IMG/VR virus record: IMGVR_UViG_3300047476_001402 | Location: 26,384 to 90,383 of that record | Length of the DNA stretch: 64,000 nucleotides | Direction: 5' to 3' (one strand) | DNA from: a virus | Part shown: piece by piece, positions 55,985 to 64,000 of the stretch | Position numbering within the stretch: position 1 is the first letter of the stretch | How the letters are laid out: each line of letters begins with the position of its first letter | The notes under the pieces: generated by a model | The model's input: the letters and a program-made list of their open reading frames with translations, nothing else | Told to the model about the DNA's origin: nothing | Databases searched by the model: none | Program-made: the position numbers and the translations under genes

Positions 55985-58900
55985 ATGATTTTAAATAATG
56001 TAGTATCTTCCGTGGCATTTCCCGCAGAACGCTTGGTAATTTCTATAAATGAACCAGATGTTCGCCTAGATAATGCACGATTAGGTCTTAGGGCTGCTAA
56101 TTATTACTACTATAATGAAAAATATTCTCCAAGTACATCTGTAGTTGTGTGGAATTCTAATACAGGAACCCCTACTGTTCTATCTCAACCTACGAATTCT
56201 GCATCAGTTCCTGCGGACTTCCCTATGACGTGGATCAATGATATTGTGGCTACTGCGGATAGAAACCATAACTATTTATACATGTCTATGTTAGGTGGAT
56301 TGTCTGGATTAACTATATATCCTACACAGCCTTACCCTATAATAATAAAAGTATCTAACAATCAGTGTACTATATCTGCGGGTATACTACCATTCCAATA
56401 TTTCGGATATGACGACCCCGTAACTCCTATTGAATTTAGAAAACAATTACCACTCTCCGCAGTAAAAAATGCAACACCCTTCGGAATAACATTTTCCAGT
56501 GCTTCGACTCCATATATATCTAAAACACGTAGAAACTATATCCAATCAACTACAAAGAACTATGCAAGAACATTTAATACTATACTAGGTAAAAAAATAA
56601 TAGATTCTAGTTTTAGCATAACATTACCAGTGGTATCATCAAATTTAGTAACTGATGAGGAAAATGTATGGAATGTAACATTGTACAAAGATGGTTCTCC
56701 GAATGTATCGACCATAGATACCACCAACGTTCTAACATATATTCCATCCGAGGAAATAACTGATGCATCAGGATTAGCCCCTGCAAATTATTTTACAGTA
56801 AAAACCTTAAATTGTGATACTGGTTTGTTACAAACAACCTTAGCGGCTCCTTTATATTTTGCAAAAAATCAAGAAGTTACCGTAACATATGAAACTTCTT
56901 CTCTTCTTACTGTAGGAAGATACTCCTTAACAAATCCATCTACTGACTATTATATATTATCCACTATTGATCCTATATATTTCTTTAATCAACGATTTTC
57001 TTATATGGGAGGGTCACTAGCGACCAACAGGGATGCATTCACTATAAGTTATTACCCATCAGCAGGAATAACCAATACACATACAGGTGATTATGGTATT
57101 TCATCAATAGACTCCTCTATAATATTCACGGATAATTTTTATCAAAACACCTTCAATGTAAACGTTAATTCCTCTAAAGCAAAAAAAAGATTTATAGAAC
57201 GTTCCGCAGATTTTAGCCTCAGTGCATATGATGTAGCAACTAATGTTATATATAATGCAAATGGGTGGATGCCTGCATCCGCAACCATGCGCTTTATAAA
57301 CGATGGTCTAGGAAATAGATATGTAGTGGGTATCCAGGTAAGCGCATTTACGGGTGCAATATATGACTGTGTCGATGATCTTGAATTTCTTTTAAATAAC
57401 AAAAATATTGTATTTGAAACATATATTAGCGAATCTAATGATTTATCCGCAACCATAAACACCACTATATTTCCTACACAAGATGAGGAACTGTTAATAA
57501 GATGGGACGCATATCCGCCTGAAAACATAGTATTTAAAAACATAGAAACTGGTGCTATACTAGAACGAAATACTCCATACCCTGCGGGAGAGATGTCTGT
57601 TCAAGTACATAATTTAGGGGTTGATAAAACTAAGATAACGCTATATTCTGAAGAATTTGATCTTTCTGCATCTTCATATTGGTTCCCTACTTCAGCGGTG
57701 CTAGGATCTGCCAGATTACAAATAGAGGGAAGTATATTAGATAACAAGCCTACTAATACCGGAACATTAAGTGCAATGGTAAGCAGAAACGGTCTATTGT
57801 ATCGTGCTCCTGAGAATTGCAGTATAATATGGAACGAATCAGCTTCTCCTAAAAAGGGACATATAGCAATATATACACCATCAAATGAATTACTATCTGA
57901 ATCTACTATATATCCTTCTGATGGTTACTCGGTAATATCACCAGTATTCTCTACTATACCAGTAACTGATAATCCTAATAAGATTACGTTCAATCTCACA
58001 TGTAACATATTCGATGAAGCATATAGTCTAAATGCTAATAAACTTTTCTATATGAGACAATACCCTGATCGAGAATTGTTGACTATTATTGCATCGTCTT
58101 CGGTCGGATTAAGTTCATATTTAAGTAGCAACACAGAAAATATAATAACAAACACTACCGGTATTTGGTACTTGTCTGCCCATTACCCTGATCTCATCAT
58201 ACCAAGTCCTTCGCATATAAAATGGAGTTACAGAACTTTAGGAGGATTGACTAATTATCTTACAGGCGCAACTATAAGTTTGAACATTTCTACGCTATCA
58301 ACAGTTATTAATGTGTCAGCAGGAGGAGTTGAACCATATTATGGGAACTTCCGATCCTATGATTTCTCAGATACTATATCTATACATGCATTATCCACTA
58401 TAAATCCTATAAGCTATATAGGATTTCCTGAAACAAATTATTTCCCATATTCCATAAACACGACAACAGATTATTCCAAATCAGTCGGAATGTCGGCCTT
58501 AAATGCTTGTAAAACCGAATCCTTTTATTTTTCTGCAACTCCTGGTTTTAATAAATATCGTTGGTCAGTTGGAGATCTTACCCAAGAAAGTGATTCTAAT
58601 GTAACAAAGATAGACGTTGCTTATAATAATATATCTTCAACTGGTATAGTTTCTGTTTCAGCTTTTGATAATATTTTTAAAGAAACCAATCAAATTACTA
58701 GATATAATACCGCATCATCTGATGATTCATCCATTTATAGGGAGCCTATTCGTTTCGAAGATTATCCAGCAGCAGCACTAACAATAGAAAGTAGTAATTC
58801 GCTAGTAGATATTAATAGATATTCAAGTTTACCAACCCTATACACAGATATTGGGACCACTGTCGGATTGGAATCTTTCAATTTCAACATAATCCTATCC

Positions 58901-61105
58901 AGTGCAGATTCATTCCAGATTAGAAAAATAGTCGGCGACACTGTTTCTAATAATTATGTTCTACGCTTCGGGCTAAAAGATTCTGATTTTATACTAAATG
59001 AAGATTCATATCAGATTTTTAATGTTGTCGTAAGTGGTGATGCACAATTCAGGTATGATAATACTTTCTGCACAAAATCACAATCCCTAGTGTCTAATAC
59101 ATTAGTTCTTACTGCTTTTAATGGTCCTATATTAGACTTATATACATCTAAGAACATAGTAAGTGCAGGAGAATCTTTAGATATATATAATTTCAGTGGC
59201 AATTCCCTACAGTTTATGCCGTTCTCAGGATTCATCTTTTACAACGGGGAGACTACCACTGTGGAAAATACATCTTCTTTCGCAACATCATTTACTAATG
59301 AAGGAATATATTCTCCTATATTAACAGGTATACTAAGCTCTGGTGAAATATTGGTTAAACAATTTGATAACCTCATAGTAGTTGATAATAAGAGTTACTC
59401 GTACAATTCGGCAATCGAAAACGACTTCTCTGTATTTGAATATCCATATAGTTTAGATGATGTATTAATACCTGCTAATAGTTGGCAATATGCTGATGTG
59501 ATCAATTCTTCTTTCCGAAAACTTCAAACTAATTTTGATTACATAAGTGCAAAATGTAGTATATATGATCCTGTATTCCCTGCATCCAAAGGAGGAATAC
59601 TAGGTAAGATTTTCGGTAATTTCAAATGGCATATTGGAAAATCCCTCACAGACACATCTCCATATTTTGATATGACTTGTGGGGATATTATTGATGATTT
59701 ACTAGTTACTATAAAAGGGGAAACTATTAATTTTTACAATATTTCAGAAACTCTATCACTTTTATATAGTACAGATAATCTAAAAAATCTACCTGCTATT
59801 GTAGATATAAATAAAATAAAAGTAACCAGTAACCATATATATCTATTGGATTCTAAAAATAAAATATTCTATATAGTAAGTTATAATACTAATGATTTTT
59901 CTGCTACAGAACTCATATATTATTGGGGAGGCGCAGGTGAAAAGAACTCTAAAATAAAGTTTGTAAATCCTGTAGATTTCTGTCTCGATTCCGTAGGAAA
60001 TATATACATATTGGATTCTGGCGGAACAATAAAAAAATATGACATAAACTACCAATGGATTACTAACATAGCTATTCCTGATATATCTGATGTATTAGCG
60101 ATATCTACTGATGATACTCTGTTAGCCATAACCACAGAAAACTATATATCTGTAATAGATCAATTGGGAACAGAACAACATATAATAAATATCACAAACT
60201 CTAAATTTGCCTCATTAAATCCCGACTTATTAGGAATTATATACATATCAAACGGTAATTTCTTATTTAAATATCTTTTAAATGGACAGTTATTAGGTAG
60301 TTACGAAATATCGAACCTATTAAATATAGCCTACAGTTCTGACCATATCCTATTAGTACATGATAACTATATAGAAAAAATAACAGATCGAATAAAAATA
60401 CACACCATCATATCAGATACTTCACATATTCCAGAATGGAACGATGTGTTTATTGGTGACGAAGAATTTGTTGCAGATTATGTATATAATGATTCATTCA
60501 AAAAGATACACGATAAAATATATCTTTTAAATGACAGTATAACTGGCCGTATAATCCAGAACAGGGACGAATATGATAAGACAATAAATTATGTCCTGTC
60601 ATCCTCCGTCGTTTCTTCGATTTCACCTATAAATTATCTAGGTCTGAACGAGCCTATATCTTATGACACCATAAATCGTGGAATTATGGACATCATGTAT
60701 AATTTAGATGAGTTAAAACAAAATGTTCAGTACGGTTATACATATCCTAATAACAGTGAGGATCTTCAATGGGTTTGGGCATATCACTATGTTGACAAAA
60801 CACAGCGTCCGTCTCAACTTAAGAATCCAATATCTTGGACTGAACTTATGTCTTCTAAAATACAAAACACCTCATTAAGTTCTATAAGTGCATGGTGGAT
60901 TATTCGAGAAGGTACGGGAGGAAATCATTCTGAAATATGTTGGAATTATATGAATATCCAAAGTAATGGTTATTTCCCCCTCACCTGGGAACAAACAGAA
61001 GCTAATAATCTATCTGGTCACATATTTACATGGGAAGATTTAGAGAGAAATTGCTGTGAAATACCAGAAACTATCTTTGAAGATAGTGTAGACGTTTGTA
61101 AATAA
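55985..61105 (+). CDS. Very large tail or fibre protein, 1706 aa
   Basis: The protein is Ser/Thr/Tyr-rich and beta-dominated. Its first 1150 residues look like repeated Ig- or PKD-like beta domains. From about residue 1210 to 1480 it has NHL or beta-propeller-like repeats (HIYLLDSKNK, NPVDFCLDSVGNIYILDSGG). A Cys-containing C-terminus follows. The size, composition and following genes point to a baseplate or long-tail-fibre protein. It starts the late virion operon on the plus strand. Confidence 0.75.
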   Translation: MILNNVVSSVAFPAERLVISINEPDVRLDNARLGLRAANYYYYNEKYSPSTSVVVWNSNTGTPTVLSQPTNSASVPADFPMTWINDIVATADRNHNYLYMSMLGGLSGLTIYPTQPYPIIIKVSNNQCTISAGILPFQYFGYDDPVTPIEFRKQLPLSAVKNATPFGITFSSASTPYISKTRRNYIQSTTKNYARTFNTILGKKIIDSSFSITLPVVSSNLVTDEENVWNVTLYKDGSPNVSTIDTTNVLTYIPSEEITDASGLAPANYFTVKTLNCDTGLLQTTLAAPLYFAKNQEVTVTYETSSLLTVGRYSLTNPSTDYYILSTIDPIYFFNQRFSYMGGSLATNRDAFTISYYPSAGITNTHTGDYGISSIDSSIIFTDNFYQNTFNVNVNSSKAKKRFIERSADFSLSAYDVATNVIYNANGWMPASATMRFINDGLGNRYVVGIQVSAFTGAIYDCVDDLEFLLNNKNIVFETYISESNDLSATINTTIFPTQDEELLIRWDAYPPENIVFKNIETGAILERNTPYPAGEMSVQVHNLGVDKTKITLYSEEFDLSASSYWFPTSAVLGSARLQIEGSILDNKPTNTGTLSAMVSRNGLLYRAPENCSIIWNESASPKKGHIAIYTPSNELLSESTIYPSDGYSVISPVFSTIPVTDNPNKITFNLTCNIFDEAYSLNANKLFYMRQYPDRELLTIIASSSVGLSSYLSSNTENIITNTTGIWYLSAHYPDLIIPSPSHIKWSYRTLGGLTNYLTGATISLNISTLSTVINVSAGGVEPYYGNFRSYDFSDTISIHALSTINPISYIGFPETNYFPYSINTTTDYSKSVGMSALNACKTESFYFSATPGFNKYRWSVGDLTQESDSNVTKIDVAYNNISSTGIVSVSAFDNIFKETNQITRYNTASSDDSSIYREPIRFEDYPAAALTIESSNSLVDINRYSSLPTLYTDIGTTVGLESFNFNIILSSADSFQIRKIVGDTVSNNYVLRFGLKDSDFILNEDSYQIFNVVVSGDAQFRYDNTFCTKSQSLVSNTLVLTAFNGPILDLYTSKNIVSAGESLDIYNFSGNSLQFMPFSGFIFYNGETTTVENTSSFATSFTNEGIYSPILTGILSSGEILVKQFDNLIVVDNKSYSYNSAIENDFSVFEYPYSLDDVLIPANSWQYADVINSSFRKLQTNFDYISAKCSIYDPVFPASKGGILGKIFGNFKWHIGKSLTDTSPYFDMTCGDIIDDLLVTIKGETINFYNISETLSLLYSTDNLKNLPAIVDINKIKVTSNHIYLLDSKNKIFYIVSYNTNDFSATELIYYWGGAGEKNSKIKFVNPVDFCLDSVGNIYILDSGGTIKKYDINYQWITNIAIPDISDVLAISTDDTLLAITTENYISVIDQLGTEQHIINITNSKFASLNPDLLGIIYISNGNFLFKYLLNGQLLGSYEISNLLNIAYSSDHILLVHDNYIEKITDRIKIHTIISDTSHIPEWNDVFIGDEEFVADYVYNDSFKKIHDKIYLLNDSITGRIIQNRDEYDKTINYVLSSSVVSSISPINYLGLNEPISYDTINRGIMDIMYNLDELKQNVQYGYTYPNNSEDLQWVWAYHYVDKTQRPSQLKNPISWTELMSSKIQNTSLSSISAWWIIREGTGGNHSEICWNYMNIQSNGYFPLTWEQTEANNLSGHIFTWEDLERNCCEIPETIFEDSVDVCK

Positions 61106-61110
61106 ATATA

Positions 61111-61812
61111 ATGTCCTATCCTAAAGAGCTTCTAAAAGTAACTGATAATCAACTGGTATTTCCTATCAAAGATTATGAGAATATAGGCGATTCGCTGTCA
61201 TCTATAAACTATAATTTCAATGTCTTGGATATATATACGGGGAATTTCGAATTCAGTGCTAACAATAAATGGAATGCGGCATATAATCTCATTCACTCTA
61301 ATAGCGCACAATGGGTCGATACTATATCAACAATAAAAAGTAATAGTGCTTGTTGGAATGATACGTATACTACAGTATCTACTCTAAGTTCAATATGGCT
61401 TAAACCTATATCACTGATCTATCCATATCCTTTCGAGGAAATAGGAGAAGACGGAAGTATAATAAGCGATATAACCGTATGGTTGAACAACACACTACCT
61501 GTTATGAACGAAAAGTGTGCCAATTTTATTGTCGGCCAAGAATTATATGTTTTCACTCCTCTGTACACTGAAATAAACCGAGTTTTAACACAAACTAAAG
61601 TTGTTGGAGTTAAAACTGTTAAGGTTAAGTTTGTCATCAGTTGCATAGGAAAGGGTCGTAGAACGTACTATCCAAAAGGTTCCATAGATTGCGGTTCTTC
61701 TTCATTGGAAGTAGCAGTTCCTGATAAATATATCAACAAATTCAAAGGTTTGAAATTTGTTATAGATCCCGAAACCAGTACATGGTTATTTGATTCTGCC
61801 CTTTTTGATTAA
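61111..61812 (+). CDS. Tail or fibre protein with Trp repeats, 233 aa
   Basis: Starts 5 bp after the giant gene. The segment near residues 50-90 repeats the W...T.S..S..W pattern found in the genes at 11557 and 61813. The C-terminal part is beta-rich. Probably a fibre or connector subunit. Confidence 0.65.
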   Translation: MSYPKELLKVTDNQLVFPIKDYENIGDSLSSINYNFNVLDIYTGNFEFSANNKWNAAYNLIHSNSAQWVDTISTIKSNSACWNDTYTTVSTLSSIWLKPISLIYPYPFEEIGEDGSIISDITVWLNNTLPVMNEKCANFIVGQELYVFTPLYTEINRVLTQTKVVGVKTVKVKFVISCIGKGRRTYYPKGSIDCGSSSLEVAVPDKYINKFKGLKFVIDPETSTWLFDSALFD

Positions 61813-62814
61813 ATGATTAAACTATTGTCGCAATACGAATTCTTAGGCAACAGCATATATAAATTCAATGCTAATATGCATGAATTAAATATTCGTTTCG
61901 ATAGATTATATGAAGATTCTTTAAAATGGAAGTCTCTGTTTAACACTATATCCACGATATCAAGTGACTTAACGACGCTATCAGAAGTGTCTAATCTGTC
62001 CGCAAATTGGAAAAACACTTCCGACCTTGTGTACAATGTCCAGGGATTTTGGGAGGAGCCAATTCTTATAGTATTTCAAAAAACATTCAACATGGTTGCA
62101 AATTTTTTAGAAGTTCGTAGTTGGTTGGATCTAAATTTTCCAGTTTCGGACTTCTCTCCAACACAATTAATTCGCTGTGATTTCTTATGTAAAAATTATA
62201 CACCCGAAAAATTCAAACAATATCCGGTGCTGAAAGAAAACCGCTCTGCATTAGAAATTTATGCAAAGACATATAATGTAAAAATAAACGAAGTGTATGC
62301 ATATCTCAGTCATCTAAACCAATTAAACAGTATAAAGAATATAATAAATTCTATATTAGTTCGCAACAGTCGTAAAGATTTATTTGTCAACTCCTGGGAC
62401 GAATTATCAAACTATACTATATATATTGGTTATAACTATAGAAACCATATTTTTACATCTTCAGAGTTTGCTAATTTTTCTCAAAATGATCTACAATATT
62501 TTTATAGTTATATGATTCAGTATAAAGTGTTGCAAGAAAAAATGAATGTGCTGTTATCTAAAAATATAGATGATATTCCAGAGTTTATATTAAACCAATT
62601 CACTAATAAAAATTTAGAAGTCTATAATGGCGGTAGTTTCTTTTTTAGAAATACTGGAGAATCTTGGGAATTATATCCTTATATAGGAACTGAGTTTTGC
62701 ACAAGTGGCAACTGTTCTGATTGTTACGATATAATTGATGTTAATAAACTATACACTGGTGAGAAACCATGTTTCAATAGTTTCGAGTATGTGTTAGAAG
62801 AATGTTATGAATAA
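61813..62814 (+). CDS. Tail or fibre protein, 333 aa
   Basis: Directly follows the upstream stop. It has Trp-repeat-like segments (KWKSLFNTISTISSD, SANWKNTSDL) near the N-terminus, then a helical domain and Cys-rich end (CTSGNCSDCYD). It resembles the preceding gene in its N-terminal organisation. Structural role inferred from context. Confidence 0.65.
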   Translation: MIKLLSQYEFLGNSIYKFNANMHELNIRFDRLYEDSLKWKSLFNTISTISSDLTTLSEVSNLSANWKNTSDLVYNVQGFWEEPILIVFQKTFNMVANFLEVRSWLDLNFPVSDFSPTQLIRCDFLCKNYTPEKFKQYPVLKENRSALEIYAKTYNVKINEVYAYLSHLNQLNSIKNIINSILVRNSRKDLFVNSWDELSNYTIYIGYNYRNHIFTSSEFANFSQNDLQYFYSYMIQYKVLQEKMNVLLSKNIDDIPEFILNQFTNKNLEVYNGGSFFFRNTGESWELYPYIGTEFCTSGNCSDCYDIIDVNKLYTGEKPCFNSFEYVLEECYE

Positions 62815-64000
62815 ACTCACCAACTCTCCGATATTATCAAGTATGGTCGGTTCTTATGCCGACATCACTATAGATGGGCAGACTCGCAAATATTTCGTTC
62901 GTCGGGCTGATAAAAATGCCCCTTTTAAGCGTGCTAAATTTATTCAAGATAGCGATATTGATAATGCGGAAATTTCCGATACTCAAATATGTGAACTATG
63001 TTTAAATCCAAATCTAAGTAATGTGTTCTGTTTAAGTCTATATGATTCTTGTCACAGCTCGGGAGGTAGCTGGAATTATCTAACGAGCACAGTGTCACCT
63101 AAAAAACATGAAATTTTGATAAATGGCGTTAAGAGTGGCGAGTTTACAATAGGGCATCTCGAAACAACTGGTGGTTATATGGGGGATTCAATATATTTAG
63201 GAAACTACAACGGTTTTCCTATTTGGGTAAAACATCCAGCAACATATATCCCAGTAGATGTGATATTATTGATATTCTCTACGAACACATCCCTAATATT
63301 CGATCAAACTAATATAGAACCTGATTATATTACATACGGGGGAAAAAATGTCAAAACCGTATTTGTGAACCCATCGGCGCTTATTAGCGGGGATAATACC
63401 ATAACAATACGTACAACATTTTCAGATTGGCCTTATGTTGATCCCCTATATATGTCGGTACCGAGAATTCAATATTTCTTCCGATATGCGGAAGATAATG
63501 TACTGACCTGTCAAAATAATAGAATCTGTAATGATTATTCTCCTTTTTGTGAAGCATCGTTGTTAGATGTAGGTGGTGGGAAACGTGCATTTACATGGAC
63601 ATTTAGTTATAATGGTGATGAATATGTGGAATGTTTCGTAGAACCTACAACAACAGAAGAACCTACAACCACTGCTGAACCTACAACAACAGAAGAACCT
63701 ACAACCACTGCTGAACCTACAACAACAGAAGAACCTACAACCACTGCTGAACCTACAACAACAGAAGAACCTACAACCACTGCTGAACCTACAACAACAG
63801 AAGAACCTACAACCACTGCTGAACCTACAACAACAGAAGAACCTACAACCACTGCTGAACCTACAACAACAGAAGAACCTACAACAACAGAAGAACCTAC
63901 AACCACTGCTGAACCTACAACAACAGAAGAACCTACAACCACTGCTGAACCTACAACAACAGAAGAACCTACAACCACTGCTGAACCTACAACAACAGAA
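62807..64000 (+). CDS. Tail or fibre protein with Pro-Thr repeat tail, 3' truncated by window edge
   Basis: The ATG at 62807 overlaps the previous stop by 8 bp. The first 275 residues are beta-rich and contain Cys-bearing segments (CELCLNPN, CQNNRICNDY). From residue about 280 the protein consists of tandem EPTTTEEPTTTA repeats that reach the window end. Such PT-rich stretches are often flexible stalks and glycosylation sites. Confidence 0.8.
   Translation, partial: MNKLTNSPILSSMVGSYADITIDGQTRKYFVRRADKNAPFKRAKFIQDSDIDNAEISDTQICELCLNPNLSNVFCLSLYDSCHSSGGSWNYLTSTVSPKKHEILINGVKSGEFTIGHLETTGGYMGDSIYLGNYNGFPIWVKHPATYIPVDVILLIFSTNTSLIFDQTNIEPDYITYGGKNVKTVFVNPSALISGDNTITIRTTFSDWPYVDPLYMSVPRIQYFFRYAEDNVLTCQNNRICNDYSPFCEASLLDVGGGKRAFTWTFSYNGDEYVECFVEPTTTEEPTTTAEPTTTEEPTTTAEPTTTEEPTTTAEPTTTEEPTTTAEPTTTEEPTTTAEPTTTEEPTTTAEPTTTEEPTTTEEPTTTAEPTTTEEPTTTAEPTTTEEPTTTAEPTTTE
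63646..64000 (+). repeat. 36-bp tandem repeat encoding EPTTTEEPTTTA
   Basis: About ten units are visible up to the window end, with one unit near 63870-63890 in which a TTTE-EPTTTE step replaces the alternating TTTA. The repeat is in frame with the tail gene and probably varies in copy number. Confidence 0.9.

Noticed and set aside
63607-63978. Repetitive Val/Gly/Ser protein on the minus strand
   Set aside because: It is a mirror of the in-frame plus-strand Pro-Thr repeat and has no start context or neighbours.

Overview
This window looks like part of a large, AT-rich tailed-phage genome (a myovirus of jumbo or huge type). The phage-type content is a class I ribonucleotide reductase (NrdAB), a T4 gp44-like clamp loader, a 5'-3' exonuclease, a T4 gp19-like tail tube protein, very long tail or fibre proteins, free-standing homing endonucleases, about 25 normal-looking tRNA genes, and dozens of tightly overlapping small genes of unknown function. 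Stop codons follow the standard code. Most starts lack a clear Shine-Dalgarno motif. Several transcription units begin at a sigma70-like promoter whose predicted +1 falls on or within a few bases of the ATG, which suggests leaderless mRNAs. The host cannot be named from the sequence. A paired DUF1549/DUF1553 and DUF1501 operon, typical of Planctomycetota and Verrucomicrobiota, hints at a host in or near the PVC group, but this is inference.

Layout. 1-19.1 kb (+) holds nrdA (5' truncated) and nrdB, many small genes, an NAD+ salvage pair (bifunctional NadM-Nudix and NAMPT), virion-like repetitive proteins, an NAD-dependent epimerase-like gene, and a translation block (DUF4406, Pth2, GluRS-like protein). 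A subtilisin-like protease follows. An unusual tRNA-like RNA with an inserted domain lies at 4.5 kb. 19.1-29.7 kb (-) holds the DUF1549 / 56-aa / DUF1501 operon, a FemAB/GNAT-like transferase, an adenylosuccinate-synthetase homologue, a LAGLIDADG endonuclease, a VWA protein, an RNA ligase and the clamp loader. 29.7-34.2 kb (+) holds the exonuclease, zinc-ribbon proteins and the tail tube. 34.2-55.7 kb (mostly -) holds a TilS-like lysidine synthetase, a metallopeptidase-like protein, translation factor IF-1, a YqeY/GatB-like protein, and tRNA genes interleaved with small genes. 56-64 kb (+) holds giant tail or fibre genes ending in a 36-bp Pro-Thr repeat that runs off the window.

How it fits together. 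The phage appears to carry its own translation kit: tRNAs for nearly all amino acids (no His seen), TilS with CAT-anticodon tRNAs, a minimal GluRS with tRNA-Glu and tRNA-Gln, Pth2, IF-1, YqeY and an RNA ligase. It also appears to carry a nucleotide and NAD+ kit (NrdAB, NAMPT, NadM-Nudix, PurA-like, several SLOG-type or nucleotide-binding proteins). The strangest material is a set of tRNA-like genes that keep acceptor and T stems but lack a normal anticodon or D arm, the DUF1549/DUF1501/FemAB/PurA cluster, and a possible bistable structured RNA near 54.5 kb.
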